A model generated the notes under the pieces. It saw nothing but the letters and a program-made list of their open reading frames with translations, was not told where the DNA came from and searched no databases. A program made the position numbers and the translations under genes. A stretch of DNA of 64,000 nucleotides from Chryseobacterium gleum (GTDB taxonomy: Bacteria; Bacteroidota; Bacteroidia; Flavobacteriales_D; Crocinitomicaceae): contig CAMDAO010000001.1 of assembly GCA_945888595.1 (NCBI GenBank), forward strand, positions 1 to 64,000, read 5' to 3'. Of the stretch, positions 27,031 through 34,967 are shown piece after piece. The stretch's first letter is position 1, and every line of letters begins with the position of its first letter.

Positions 27031-27411
27031 ATGGGTATATTTTCAGTATTTACATCAAAAGAAACAGAGTCATTTCCATGGATTGAATTGACTTCAACTG
27101 ATCAATTGCGCTCTGTTATTGAAAGTTCAACAGATCGTGTTACGCTAATTTTCAAACATAGTACGCGTTGCAGTATTTCGTCAATGGCCAAGTCTCGATT
27201 TGAAAGCAAGTGGAATATTTCTACTGAAAACATTGATTTATATCTTCTTGATTTAATCACTTACAGAGAAATTTCAAATGAGATTGCAGATATTACTGGG
27301 ATTATTCATCAATCACCGCAAGTTATCGTCCTCAAAAACAAAGAGGTGCTCTACACCGAAACGCATTCAAACATCGATGCAAATGTAATTCAAGACATGT
27401 TATCTATTTAA
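27031..27411 (+). CDS. ytxJ: Bacillithiol-system redox protein YtxJ
   Basis: This 126-aa thioredoxin-like protein has the family signature LIFKHSTRCSISSMAKSRF, with a single active-site Cys47 in the position of a monothiol bacilliredoxin. It is proposed to remove bacillithiol from protein thiols (family knowledge). The segment IHQSPQVIVLKNKE holds the cis-Pro loop expected in this fold. It sits 4 nt after pheS and 20 nt before the glutaminyl cyclase gene. It implies that the host makes bacillithiol, as many Bacteroidota do. Confidence 0.88.
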   Translation: MGIFSVFTSKETESFPWIELTSTDQLRSVIESSTDRVTLIFKHSTRCSISSMAKSRFESKWNISTENIDLYLLDLITYREISNEIADITGIIHQSPQVIVLKNKEVLYTETHSNIDANVIQDMLSI

Positions 27412-27431
27412 ATTCTTCCAAGCGTATCTTT

Positions 27432-28502
27432 ATGAAAAAATATATTATTGTCGGGATTTTAATTCTTCTCATTGGTTCAATGGTGGTTGTGCCGATGCTT
27501 CAAAATAATTCGGATGAGGAAGAAATCGTTGCTGCTGAATTTTCATTTAAAAATAATCTGGCAACGAGATGGAATGAAACAATTCCTCTTGAAATCCTTG
27601 TTAAGTCATCAGATATTGAAAAGTTAGAGTTGATTTATAACGATAGTGTTTTCAAAACATGGAGCAGTCCAGAAGGGAAACTGACATTTTCTTTTAATGC
27701 TGGATATTATGGATTGGGAGCTAGATCAATAAGTTTGGTTTCAACGATGAAAAATGGAGATATTCTGACAGATGATCGTCTTGTGCGCGTTTTATCGGAT
27801 ATTAAACCTGAAATTTTGAAGGCTAAAGTAGTGGCCACATTTCCTCATTTACAGTCCAGTTATACGCAAGGTTTAGAATTTAATAATGGTGTATTGTACG
27901 AAGGAACAGGTCAATATGGTCAAAGTATGATCGCTCAAATGGACTTGAACACAGGTACAATCGCAGCGAATAAAAACATCAAATTGGATGAAAATTATTT
28001 TGGTGAAGGAATTACTATTTTTGGCGAAACTTTATTTCAATTGACATGGAAGGAGCAAAAGTGTTTTCTATACAACAAGCAGACGATGCAACTTCTGAAA
28101 GAAATTCCCTATAATGGAGAAGGTTGGGGATTGTGCAATGATGGAAAATCTATTATTATGTCAGATGGTACTGAAAGAATCACCTTTAGAAATCCAACAA
28201 CATTTGCCATAGAGAGAACGATCGAAGTATATGATAATGAAGGTCCAATTGACAAGATTAATGAACTAGAATATATCAATGGAAAAATCTATGCAAATAT
28301 TTATACCACAAATAAAATCATTGTCATCGAACCTTTGAATGGGAAAATTTTATCAATTATAGACGGCTCTGAAATTGAAGCAGCTGGAAGAGGAATTGGG
28401 GAAGTGATGAATGGAATCGCCGTAAATAACGGAAAAATATACATGACGGGGAAAAATTGGGAAAAATTATTTGAAGTGAAGATTGCTAAAATAGATCAAT
28501 AA
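27432..28502 (+). CDS. Glutaminyl-peptide cyclotransferase (plant/bacterial type)
   Basis: This 356-aa protein starts with a membrane anchor or signal (residues 4-25). A short strand-rich region follows, then a five-bladed propeller of the bacterial glutamine cyclotransferase family: YTQGLEFNNGVLYEGTGQYGQS, FGEGITIFG, QLTWKEQKCFLYN, EGWGLCNDGKSIIMSDG and INELEYINGKIYANIY. These enzymes turn N-terminal Gln into pyroglutamate on exported proteins. In Bacteroidota, many T9SS and lipid-exported proteins begin with Gln after signal cleavage, and several secreted proteins here (for example SQ-ending signal peptides) would provide substrates. It is third in the pheS operon. Confidence 0.9.
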   Translation: MKKYIIVGILILLIGSMVVVPMLQNNSDEEEIVAAEFSFKNNLATRWNETIPLEILVKSSDIEKLELIYNDSVFKTWSSPEGKLTFSFNAGYYGLGARSISLVSTMKNGDILTDDRLVRVLSDIKPEILKAKVVATFPHLQSSYTQGLEFNNGVLYEGTGQYGQSMIAQMDLNTGTIAANKNIKLDENYFGEGITIFGETLFQLTWKEQKCFLYNKQTMQLLKEIPYNGEGWGLCNDGKSIIMSDGTERITFRNPTTFAIERTIEVYDNEGPIDKINELEYINGKIYANIYTTNKIIVIEPLNGKILSIIDGSEIEAAGRGIGEVMNGIAVNNGKIYMTGKNWEKLFEVKIAKIDQ

Positions 28503-28507
28503 AATAG

Positions 28508-28538
28508 GTATAAAAGTAGACTCATCCACTTTTTTATA
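28508..28538. terminator. Bidirectional terminator between convergent genes
   Basis: GTATAAAAGT and ACTTTTTTATAC form a stem around a 10-nt loop in the 36-nt gap between the cyclase gene and hutI. It has A/T-rich flanks on both sides. Confidence 0.6.
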
Positions 28539-29771
28539 CTAACTAATCACTCTTTCCACATGATTATCTCCAAAAGCATAGGCAATATAGGCTAGGGAAG
28601 GAATAACTTTTGTAAGAAGGATGGGCGTTTTCTTTCCTAATGAAATTGTACCATGCGTATCAGACAAACCCATTGCATACGCTGAATTAATTGTCACAGC
28701 ATTGATTGCTTCCTCTGGAGTCATTTTCATTTTTACGCATCCCAATGAAATGACAAATTGCAAATTGCCACTTGGTGTAGAACCAGGATTGAAATCACTC
28801 GCCAAAGCTACAGGTAATCCTGCGTCTATCATTTTTCGAGCATTTCCATAGGGAATACTTAGAAAATGGGAACAACTTGGTAAGATGGTTGGCATACAAG
28901 TGGAACCTTTTAAGGCTTCGATATCTTCATCTGTTATTTCTTCCAAATGATCTACTGATAATGCATTCATTTCAACGGCTTTTTTCACTCCTCCTAAGGC
29001 GGTAAATTGATTTACATGCACTTTCGGTTGAAGGTTGTACTTTGCTCCTGCTTCTAGTATTTCTGCCATTTCTCTGACAGAAAAATAATTATTTTCACAG
29101 AAACAATCAATGTAATCGGCTAATTTTTCTGCGCCAATTTTTGGGAGCATTTCATTGATAATTAAGTCAATATATCCTTTGTGATTTTCTTTAAATTCTT
29201 TAGGAAAAGCATGCGCTCCTAGGAACGTAGCTTTGATAGAAATACCGCTATTTTCTTTCAATCGTTTTATTACGCGGAGCATTTTAATTTCGGCTTCAAC
29301 GGTTAATCCATATCCAGATTTTATTTCCAACGCTCCTGTTCCATAGGTTTTTAAAAGCGCTATTCGTTCCATTGCTTTTTGAAACAGTTCATCCTCTGAC
29401 ATTTCTTGCAACCGACTTGCTGAATTTAAAATTCCTCCTCCTCTCAATGCAATTTCCTCATACGTTAAGCCATGAATTCGATCAACAAATTCTTCTTCTC
29501 TGCTTCTAGCAAAAACGGTGTGTGTATGTGAATCACAGAAAGCGGGAAGAACATATTTTCCTTCTGCATCAATAATTTCAATTCCTCTCCAATCTTCAAT
29601 TCCTCCCCATTCTTCCATGGTGCCATATTCTATAATTACACCGTCTTCTAAAGCTAAAAAAGCATTGTCAATAATAGGTAAAATCGACATTTCCTTTCCA
29701 CTTTTAAAAATTGGAAAATTTTCTCCCGCTTGCACGAGTCCTTTAATATTTTTGATCAGTATCTTTCCCAT
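28539..29771 (-). CDS. hutI: Imidazolonepropionase
   Basis: This 410-aa amidohydrolase of the histidine degradation pathway converts 4-imidazolone-5-propanoate to N-formimino-glutamate. Metal ligands His82 and His84 are in CDSHTHTVFARSREEEF. Further family blocks are YGTGALEIKSGYGL, TFLGAHAFPKEF, HVNQFTALGG, SVDHLEEI and LASDFNPGSTPSGNL. The length is typical. The other hut genes (hutH, hutU, hutG) are not adjacent. It is convergent with the cyclase gene. Confidence 0.96.
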   Translation of the reverse strand: MGKILIKNIKGLVQAGENFPIFKSGKEMSILPIIDNAFLALEDGVIIEYGTMEEWGGIEDWRGIEIIDAEGKYVLPAFCDSHTHTVFARSREEEFVDRIHGLTYEEIALRGGGILNSASRLQEMSEDELFQKAMERIALLKTYGTGALEIKSGYGLTVEAEIKMLRVIKRLKENSGISIKATFLGAHAFPKEFKENHKGYIDLIINEMLPKIGAEKLADYIDCFCENNYFSVREMAEILEAGAKYNLQPKVHVNQFTALGGVKKAVEMNALSVDHLEEITDEDIEALKGSTCMPTILPSCSHFLSIPYGNARKMIDAGLPVALASDFNPGSTPSGNLQFVISLGCVKMKMTPEEAINAVTINSAYAMGLSDTHGTISLGKKTPILLTKVIPSLAYIAYAFGDNHVERVIS

Positions 29772-29909
29772 GGTAGTGCAATTTTAAGAAAAATGTCTGA
29801 AAATAGTCTCGTTTATTTCAATAATCAGCGAGAAATAGTCAAATTCTCCCGTAAAGAATCATTTATTCAATCATTTGTTCTATATTTCCAGCTTAATTAG
29901 GCTATTTCT

Positions 29910-31967
29910 ATGAAAAACATTCTATTCTTCGTATTTCTCGTTTTTTCATTTTCTAATTTTTCTCAAACTTTCACAGGCGGAAGTGCAACTATTTTAGATA
30001 ATACGACGATTGATATTCCTTTAACTGTTGATGGTTTATCACCAACTTTCATCGATACGAATACTTTTGGAATAGAACAAATCTGTCTAAATTTAACACA
30101 CACCTGGGATGCCGATTTAACAATTTCGATACTTGCACCTGACGGGACCGTAATTCAGCTATTTTCTGGAATTGGGGGAGATGGAGATGGATTTCAAAAT
30201 ACGTGTTTACGATGGGATGTCTCCACTCTTATTTCTTCTGGAACTGCTCCTTTCACAGGAATCTTTAAACCGAGTGGACAAATGGGAGCTGTCAATAATG
30301 GGCAAAATCCAAATGGAATCTGGTACTTGAGAGTGAAAGATGGCTACACGGCTGATGAAGGAATTTTAACTGATTGGTCGATTACTTTTGGCAATAATCC
30401 TGCAAAATATTGGCAATTCAAAGAATCAAATTTACCCATTGTCGTCATTAATACAGGCGGACAAGCGATTGTCGATGACCCAAAAATAAGTGCAGACATG
30501 GGAATTATTTACAATGGAATTGGCAATAGAAACCATCTAACCGATCCTAAAAATAATTACAACGGAAAAATTGGAATCGAAATTAGAGGAAATTATTCCG
30601 CCTCTTTGCCGCAAGTGCCGTATGCTTTAGAACTTCAAGATGCATTTGGAAACAATGTAGATTCCTCTTTATTAGGAATGCCTACCGAGCATGATTGGCT
30701 ATTGATTGCTAATTACAATGATAAGTCTTTTGCTCGAAATATTCTACCCTTTCAAATGTTTGATTCGATGGGTCATTATGCCACAAAATGCAAACTAGTT
30801 GATGTCGTTATTAACGGTCAATATCAGGGCATTTATTTATTGTGTGAGCAAATAAAAAGAGATTCTAATCGTGTTAACATTGCTAAATTAAATCCTGCGG
30901 ATAGCACTTTTCCTGAAGTTACAGGTGGATATATCTTGAAAATTGATTATTGGGACAATACAAATTCATGGCAATTACCTTTTGACACCTATCAATTCCC
31001 AGGGTATGATGTGCACATGGTCTATTACTATCCAAAAATGATTGACCTTGTTCCGCAGCAAGTAAATTATATCACTACTTTTATTTCGGATTTTGAGACA
31101 GCTTTATATGACCCTAGTTTTACTGATACTGCTGTCGGCTATAGAAAATACATAGATGTTTCGACATTTATTGATTATTTTATCGTGAATGAGGTCACAA
31201 AAAACATAGACGGATTCAAAAAAAGTCGTTTTTTCCATAAAGACAAAGACCATGTAGATGGGACAATCCGCAAATTAAAAGCGGGTCCAGTCTGGGATTT
31301 TGACTGGGCTCAAAAAGATTTTGATGGCACCCCAGCTGAAGGATTTATGTATGATGATTTTATTGGACAAGATGTGAATGCCCCTGGTTGGTATACTAGA
31401 TTACTTGAAGATCCAAATTTCAGTGATCAATTACGCTGCCGCTATGAGGATTTACGTCGAACGGTTTTATCTGAAACAACGATTTTTCAAAAAATAGATT
31501 CTATAGCATCTTATTTAGACGAAAGCAAAACGTGGCATTTCTTAACTTGGGGCAATGAAGCAACGCCAAATTCCACAACAAGTACAACCTATGCCGAAGA
31601 AATTATTTGGTTGAAACAATGGTATCACGATCGGTTTATTTGGTTAGACGCCAATTTACCTGGTACATTGAATGGATGTAGCTTTGCAGGGGCAGAAGAA
31701 GTAAAAACGACTGATCGCACTACAAAAATTTTCCCAAATCCATTTAGTACGTACGTCACTATTTCTCTGCCAGAGCAATGTGCAGGAAAATGTATTTTTC
31801 GTTTAATGGATCATACCGGAAGAATTGTTAAAACAAGGGTAGTAGACAATTTTGAAATGACAGGAAAACAATATCTTTTCGATGATTTAGAAGCGTTGAA
31901 AAATGGAGTATACATTGTAGAAATTGAAAATGACAATGTAAAAGTTTCTCATAAAATAATTAAGTGA
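29910..31967 (+). CDS. CotH-family kinase-like protein with P-domain and T9SS tail
   Basis: This 685-aa secreted protein has a signal peptide (1-18). A proprotein convertase P-like domain follows at about 20-160 (ICLNLTHTWDADLTISILAPDG, GIWYLRVKDGYTADEG). A CotH-type region spans about 190-560 (EHDWLLIANYNDKSFARNILPF, GQYQGIYLLCEQIKRDSNRVNI, GGYILKID, KAGPVWDFDWAQKD). The T9SS type A domain ends it (IFPNPFSTYVTISL to SHKIIK). CotH proteins are atypical kinases that phosphorylate spore-coat proteins in Bacillus. Here the kinase-like region would act outside the cell, and its target is unknown. It stands alone. Confidence 0.88.
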   Translation: MKNILFFVFLVFSFSNFSQTFTGGSATILDNTTIDIPLTVDGLSPTFIDTNTFGIEQICLNLTHTWDADLTISILAPDGTVIQLFSGIGGDGDGFQNTCLRWDVSTLISSGTAPFTGIFKPSGQMGAVNNGQNPNGIWYLRVKDGYTADEGILTDWSITFGNNPAKYWQFKESNLPIVVINTGGQAIVDDPKISADMGIIYNGIGNRNHLTDPKNNYNGKIGIEIRGNYSASLPQVPYALELQDAFGNNVDSSLLGMPTEHDWLLIANYNDKSFARNILPFQMFDSMGHYATKCKLVDVVINGQYQGIYLLCEQIKRDSNRVNIAKLNPADSTFPEVTGGYILKIDYWDNTNSWQLPFDTYQFPGYDVHMVYYYPKMIDLVPQQVNYITTFISDFETALYDPSFTDTAVGYRKYIDVSTFIDYFIVNEVTKNIDGFKKSRFFHKDKDHVDGTIRKLKAGPVWDFDWAQKDFDGTPAEGFMYDDFIGQDVNAPGWYTRLLEDPNFSDQLRCRYEDLRRTVLSETTIFQKIDSIASYLDESKTWHFLTWGNEATPNSTTSTTYAEEIIWLKQWYHDRFIWLDANLPGTLNGCSFAGAEEVKTTDRTTKIFPNPFSTYVTISLPEQCAGKCIFRLMDHTGRIVKTRVVDNFEMTGKQYLFDDLEALKNGVYIVEIENDNVKVSHKIIK

Positions 31968-32034
31968 CTTTAATTCTGAATTGTATTTTTTAGGACTAGA
32001 CATCTTCATCTACCTGTATTTTTCTACAAAAATC

Positions 32035-32064
32035 TTGTTTATTTCAATAAAAACAATACCTTTG
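32035..32064 (+). promoter_or_regulatory. Promoter of tRNA-Leu
   Basis: TTG (32035-32037), 19 nt, TACCTTTG (32057-32064): a full match to the Bacteroidota housekeeping consensus, 40 nt before the tRNA 5' end. Confidence 0.75.
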
Positions 32065-32104
32065 CACTCGCTTTACAAACGTCGGTAATGCATTTAGTTA
32101 GTAT

Positions 32105-32184
32105 GCCCAGGTGGCGGAATTGGTAGACGCGCTGGATTCAAAATCCAGTTCTTCGGAGTGCGGGTTCGATTCCCGCCCTGGGTA
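32105..32184 (+). tRNA. tRNA-Leu (CAA)
   Basis: An 80-nt cloverleaf with acceptor GCCCAGG/CCTGGGT, discriminator A, D-arm GGCGGAATTGGTAGACGC, anticodon stem CTGGA/TCCAG with loop TTCAAAA, a short class II variable arm (TTCTTCGGAGT) and T-arm GCGGG TTCGATT CCCGC. No encoded CCA. It is followed by the same hairpin element that follows the CAT tRNA at 10.5 kb. Confidence 0.96.
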
Positions 32185-32263
32185 CAAAACAGAATGGGAA
32201 GCAGAATGAGAATGACGCTTCCCATTTTGTTTTTCTTCATTCTGATTCTCCTTCTCACTCTTA
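32185..32263 (+). repeat. tRNA-trailer hairpin element, copy 2
   Basis: A 10-bp perfect stem (32193-32202 with 32217-32226) is followed by TTTTGTTTTTCTTCATTCT and CCTTCTCACTCTTA. The layout and downstream sequence match the minus-strand trailer at 10447-10524, while the stem itself differs but stays paired. The loop carries GAATGAGAATGAC. Confidence 0.7.
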
Positions 32264-32524
32264 ATTTTAATTCATAATTAGCACTTTCTTTTTTACAGAA
32301 TGAGAATGACGCTTCCAGTTTTTTTCATCATTCTGTTTCTCATTCTCACTCTTTTCACGAATCCTTTATGCGATGATTAAAAATCTTACGAATTAGTTTC
32401 CATTACTTTTTCCCCTCAAATCAACTCAAAAAAGCACGACTGCGATTTCCTCCACAACTCTCAATCGCTCCTTGCCGATTGATGCGTATTAGTATCCGAT
32501 GCCGCTGGGGATTCAGTTGAAAGT
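32264..32524. repeat. Intergenic region with a third copy of the trailer element
   Basis: At 32294-32354, CAGAATGAGAATGACGCTTCC (first 20 nt shared with 32202 onward) is followed by a T run, TCATCATTCTGTTTCTCATT and TCTCACTCTTTT. It repeats copy 2 about 95 nt further on, with more mismatches. The rest of the region (32360-32524) holds no recognisable gene. Confidence 0.5.
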
Positions 32525-32527
32525 TTG

Positions 32528-32544
32528 ATTTTACTTCAACAATT
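32528..32544 (+). repeat. 17-bp direct repeat, left copy
   Basis: ATTTTACTTCAACAATT occurs here and again at 33742-33758 in the same orientation. The two copies enclose the small ORF at 32558 and the BRO-N gene. Just before both copies TCAGTT is also shared. Confidence 0.65.
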
Positions 32545-32557
32545 CAAACACCCAAGA

Positions 32558-32770
32558 ATGGCCTGTTTCCTTGGCGAAGGAATACACATTTTTTTCAAGC
32601 ATGGATTTTGTACCTCCATCAGCATAAAGCATAAAGTTGGGTTTTACTCAGGGAAAATAAAGGAAGATGGGAATGTTGAAGAGTGTTGTTTTACCGACGA
32701 AAAACCTGAATTCATTTTGATAGGAACTTTTGAAACTTTCGAAAATAAAAAAAAATTGTATTTTGATTAA
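32558..32770 (+). CDS. Small hypothetical protein, doubtful
   Basis: An ORF of 70 aa starting MACFLGEGIHIFFKHG and ending KKKLYFD; with a TTG start at 32525 it would be 81 aa. It contains a plausible strand-turn-strand series (VGFYSGKIKEDGNVEECCF, FILIGTFETF). I do not recognise it. It lies inside the direct-repeat interval right before the BRO-N promoter, so it may be a real accessory gene or a fragment. Confidence 0.3.
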   Translation: MACFLGEGIHIFFKHGFCTSISIKHKVGFYSGKIKEDGNVEECCFTDEKPEFILIGTFETFENKKKLYFD

Positions 32771-32806
32771 AAAATAACTATATTTATGATGCTAAATTAA
32801 TCAAAA
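32756..32806 (+). promoter_or_regulatory. Promoter with 10-bp inverted-repeat operator for the BRO-N gene
   Basis: TTG (32756-32758), 20 nt, TATATTTA (32779-32786) is close to consensus. A perfect inverted repeat, TTTTGATTAA (32761-32770) and TTAATCAAAA (32797-32806), brackets the -7 box, and its right arm touches the start codon. This is the layout of an operator at which a DNA-binding product could control its own gene. Autoregulation is inferred. Confidence 0.55.
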
Positions 32807-33684
32807 TGAGTTTAGACAACAAAACAAAAGACGAAAGTACAATTGCGAGTCTTCATTTATTTGAAGAACAACAGCTGCGCACTGTTTGGGATTCAGAACA
32901 AGAAAAGTGGTATATTTCTATAGTGGATGTAATAGAAGTACTTACAGGTACTGACCGACCAAGGAAGTATTGGAATGATTTGAAAACCAAACTTAAAAAG
33001 GAAGGCAGCCAGTTGTCCGAAAAAATCGGACAACTGAAAATGCAATCTTCTGATGGGAAGTATTACCAAACTGATGTAGCTGATACAGAACAACTTTTTC
33101 GTTTAATTCAATCTATTCCTTCACCTAAAGCAGAGCCTTTTAAACTTTGGTTGGCGCAAGTGGCAGCAGAAAGATTAGATGAATTACAAGACCCTGAGTT
33201 GAGTATTGATAGAGCTTTGGAACAATATCTGAAATTAGGTTATTCAGAAAACTGGATAAACCAAAGGTTGAAAAGCATTGAAATTCGGAAAGAAGTAACA
33301 GATGAATGGAAAATGCGTGGTTTAAAAGAGGGATTACAGTTTGCAACGCTTACAGATATCATTACGAAAGCTTGGAGCGATAAAACAACCAAGGAGTATA
33401 AAGTGCTAAAAGGATTGAAGAAAGAAAATCTAAGGGACAACATGACCAATACAGAGTTGATTTTAAATATGTTAGCTGAGGCTTCCACAAAAGACATTTC
33501 CGTTGCAACCAATCCCAAAGATTTTGAAGAAAGTAAAATTGTAGCCAAACAAGGCGGTAATGTTGCCAATGTCGCACGGATGGAATTAGAAGCGAAAACA
33601 GGTAAAAAAGTGGTATCCGAATTGAATGCAAAAGATGTTTTTAAAAGCATCGAGCAAGACAAAGCATCGAAGACAAAAAAGTAA
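32806..33684 (+). CDS. BRO-N domain (phage antirepressor-like) protein
   Basis: This 292-aa protein begins with a BRO family N-terminal domain (about 15-125): IASLHLFEEQQLRTVWDSEQEKWYISIVDVIEVLTGTDRPRKYW, then YYQTDVADTEQLFRLIQSIPSPKAEPFKLWLAQVAAERLDEL. BRO-N domains bind DNA and occur in phage antirepressors and mobile elements. The rest is helical and ends with a region (GGNVANVARMELEAKTGKKVVS) often found in bacterial members of this group. It lies close to tRNA-Leu inside a 17-bp direct repeat and beside a decayed transporter gene. No other phage gene is near, so it is a lone accessory gene. Confidence 0.85.
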   Translation: MSLDNKTKDESTIASLHLFEEQQLRTVWDSEQEKWYISIVDVIEVLTGTDRPRKYWNDLKTKLKKEGSQLSEKIGQLKMQSSDGKYYQTDVADTEQLFRLIQSIPSPKAEPFKLWLAQVAAERLDELQDPELSIDRALEQYLKLGYSENWINQRLKSIEIRKEVTDEWKMRGLKEGLQFATLTDIITKAWSDKTTKEYKVLKGLKKENLRDNMTNTELILNMLAEASTKDISVATNPKDFEESKIVAKQGGNVANVARMELEAKTGKKVVSELNAKDVFKSIEQDKASKTKK

Positions 33685-33722
33685 AAAAAATAACATTTTA
33701 TGTGAATAGATTGCTATTTTAA

Positions 33723-33941
33723 CATCAGTTTCCTGCAAGGCATTTTACTTCAACAATTTTGACAACCATCACTTGGCTTATCGTCACATTTTTGACACCC
33801 AAAGATGATGCAAGTACCTTAGCAAGATTTAAGGCAATATTGCCACCGAGAAAGAAGATTTTACAAAAAACAGGAATTTCGCTCTTGTTGGGAGTTTTAA
33901 TGTTGCTATTTTTAATAGCAATGATTAAAACAATTATTTAA
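33723..33941 (+). pseudogene. C-terminal remnant of a sodium:solute symporter
   Basis: After an in-frame stop at 33720 the frame reads FTSTILTTITWLIVTFLTP, then LARFKAILPPRKKI and a last hydrophobic segment (SLLLGVLMLLFLIAMI). The TTI-W-VTFLT-P pattern followed by an RF..ILPP region resembles the C-terminal end of sodium:solute symporters of Bacteroidota, which are normally over 500 aa. Only about 70 codons remain and there is no proper start. The upstream body is missing and the BRO-N interval stands in its place. Family assignment is by pattern recognition. Confidence 0.5.
33742..33758 (+). repeat. 17-bp direct repeat, right copy
   Basis: Identical to 32528-32544 (ATTTTACTTCAACAATT). This copy lies within the reading frame of the symporter remnant, coding for its FTSTI stretch. 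Confidence 0.65.
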
Positions 33942-34085
33942 ATCTGATTTAATCATCTGACATTACAAAACCATTATTATTTCCCCTGGGCAGCAGATTA
34001 GATGTGTGAAATCTTTTTTAGTATTCCCAATGTACTATTTTTCATTTTCAATCGTATTAAATAGAGTAACTAAACCCAAAACGCT

Positions 34086-34751
34086 ATGAAAAAAGTAATT
34101 CTACTAATTGTTCTGCTGCTGAATGTTTATTTTCAAGCCCATTCGCAAATATATTCATACACTGGCAAGGCTTGGGGTTTTAGTACTTCTCTTCAACCGT
34201 TTATTTGTTTATATCAGAAAAATGCAAAATTACAATGCGATGCATTTTCTGGGTCACTTGCTTTTTCAAAGAAAATAGCGAAAGGAATCTATCCTACAAT
34301 TGGTTATTCATTTACAAAAACAACGCAAGAAAAAAATACTAATGGAGAGAGAATTGACGGTAATGCTTTAGGTTTTAATGTTGGACATTCTATTAATTCG
34401 TCGATTTTAATTCAAAAACATTTGCTTGTAACGCAAAGCAGACGTATTTCATCTGGCTGTTTCGTGCAAAGTTTGAGTTTAATTGTAGCGCCCGAATATA
34501 ATTATATGTTCATTGATGGCAATCGAACAAATGTGTCAAAGGGCGAGTTTGCATTAAAAGCAGGAATTTGTTTATTTAACAGTTACTCCGGCACTGTTTC
34601 TAGAAATGTCTTGTGGGATGTATATTATAAAAAAGGATTTACTCCTATCGTTGCGTATGATGATCAGTTTGGGAAACAACAATTTTACAAAGATGAAATT
34701 GGAATTCAAGTAAGATTTATCTTTCGTCAACGCTACGATTTTAGCAAATAA
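34086..34751 (+). CDS. Secreted beta-barrel-like hypothetical protein
   Basis: This 221-aa protein has a signal peptide (1-21, cleavage after AHS) and a mature part of alternating amphipathic strands (KAWGFSTSLQPFICLYQ, GIYPTIGYSFTKTT, LIVAPEYNYMFIDG, DEIGIQVRFIFRQRYDFS). The aromatic C-terminal strand and the lack of hydrophobic helices suggest a small outer-membrane barrel. I do not recognise a specific family. It lies just right of the BRO-N/pseudogene patch. Confidence 0.7.
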   Translation: MKKVILLIVLLLNVYFQAHSQIYSYTGKAWGFSTSLQPFICLYQKNAKLQCDAFSGSLAFSKKIAKGIYPTIGYSFTKTTQEKNTNGERIDGNALGFNVGHSINSSILIQKHLLVTQSRRISSGCFVQSLSLIVAPEYNYMFIDGNRTNVSKGEFALKAGICLFNSYSGTVSRNVLWDVYYKKGFTPIVAYDDQFGKQQFYKDEIGIQVRFIFRQRYDFSK

Positions 34752-34841
34752 ATAAGGTACTATTGTATTTTTATCACCGATAAAGAGTAGATCTTCTCAA
34801 AAATAAACCTAAATTTAGCATCTATCTAATAAATTTGGAGA

Positions 34842-34967
34842 ATGGCAAGAATTTCATCACTGCATACTGAACTTTTAAAAATTCAAGTAGTAACGGGCTT
34901 GGAATTAAAAATGAAAAAATTTGTAAGTAGCAATTTTGAAGGTTTTTCTTATAAAGAAATGATATGA
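34842..34967 (+). CDS. 41-aa ORF translationally coupled to the next gene
   Basis: An ATG ORF of 41 codons begins MARISSLHTELLKIQVV and ends in FEGFSYKEMI. Its stop overlaps the start of the epimerase gene in ATGA (34964-34967). A near-consensus -7 box (TAAATTTA, 34810-34817) lies 24 nt upstream. The peptide is amphipathic and basic with no signal. It may be a small protein or only a leader ORF that couples translation. Confidence 0.4.
   Translation: MARISSLHTELLKIQVVTGLELKMKKFVSSNFEGFSYKEMI

Noticed and set aside
33140..33662. Long ORFs antisense to the BRO-N gene, up to 140 codons
   Set aside because: They lie fully inside the BRO-N coding region and read as Ser/Leu/Phe-rich shadow frames.
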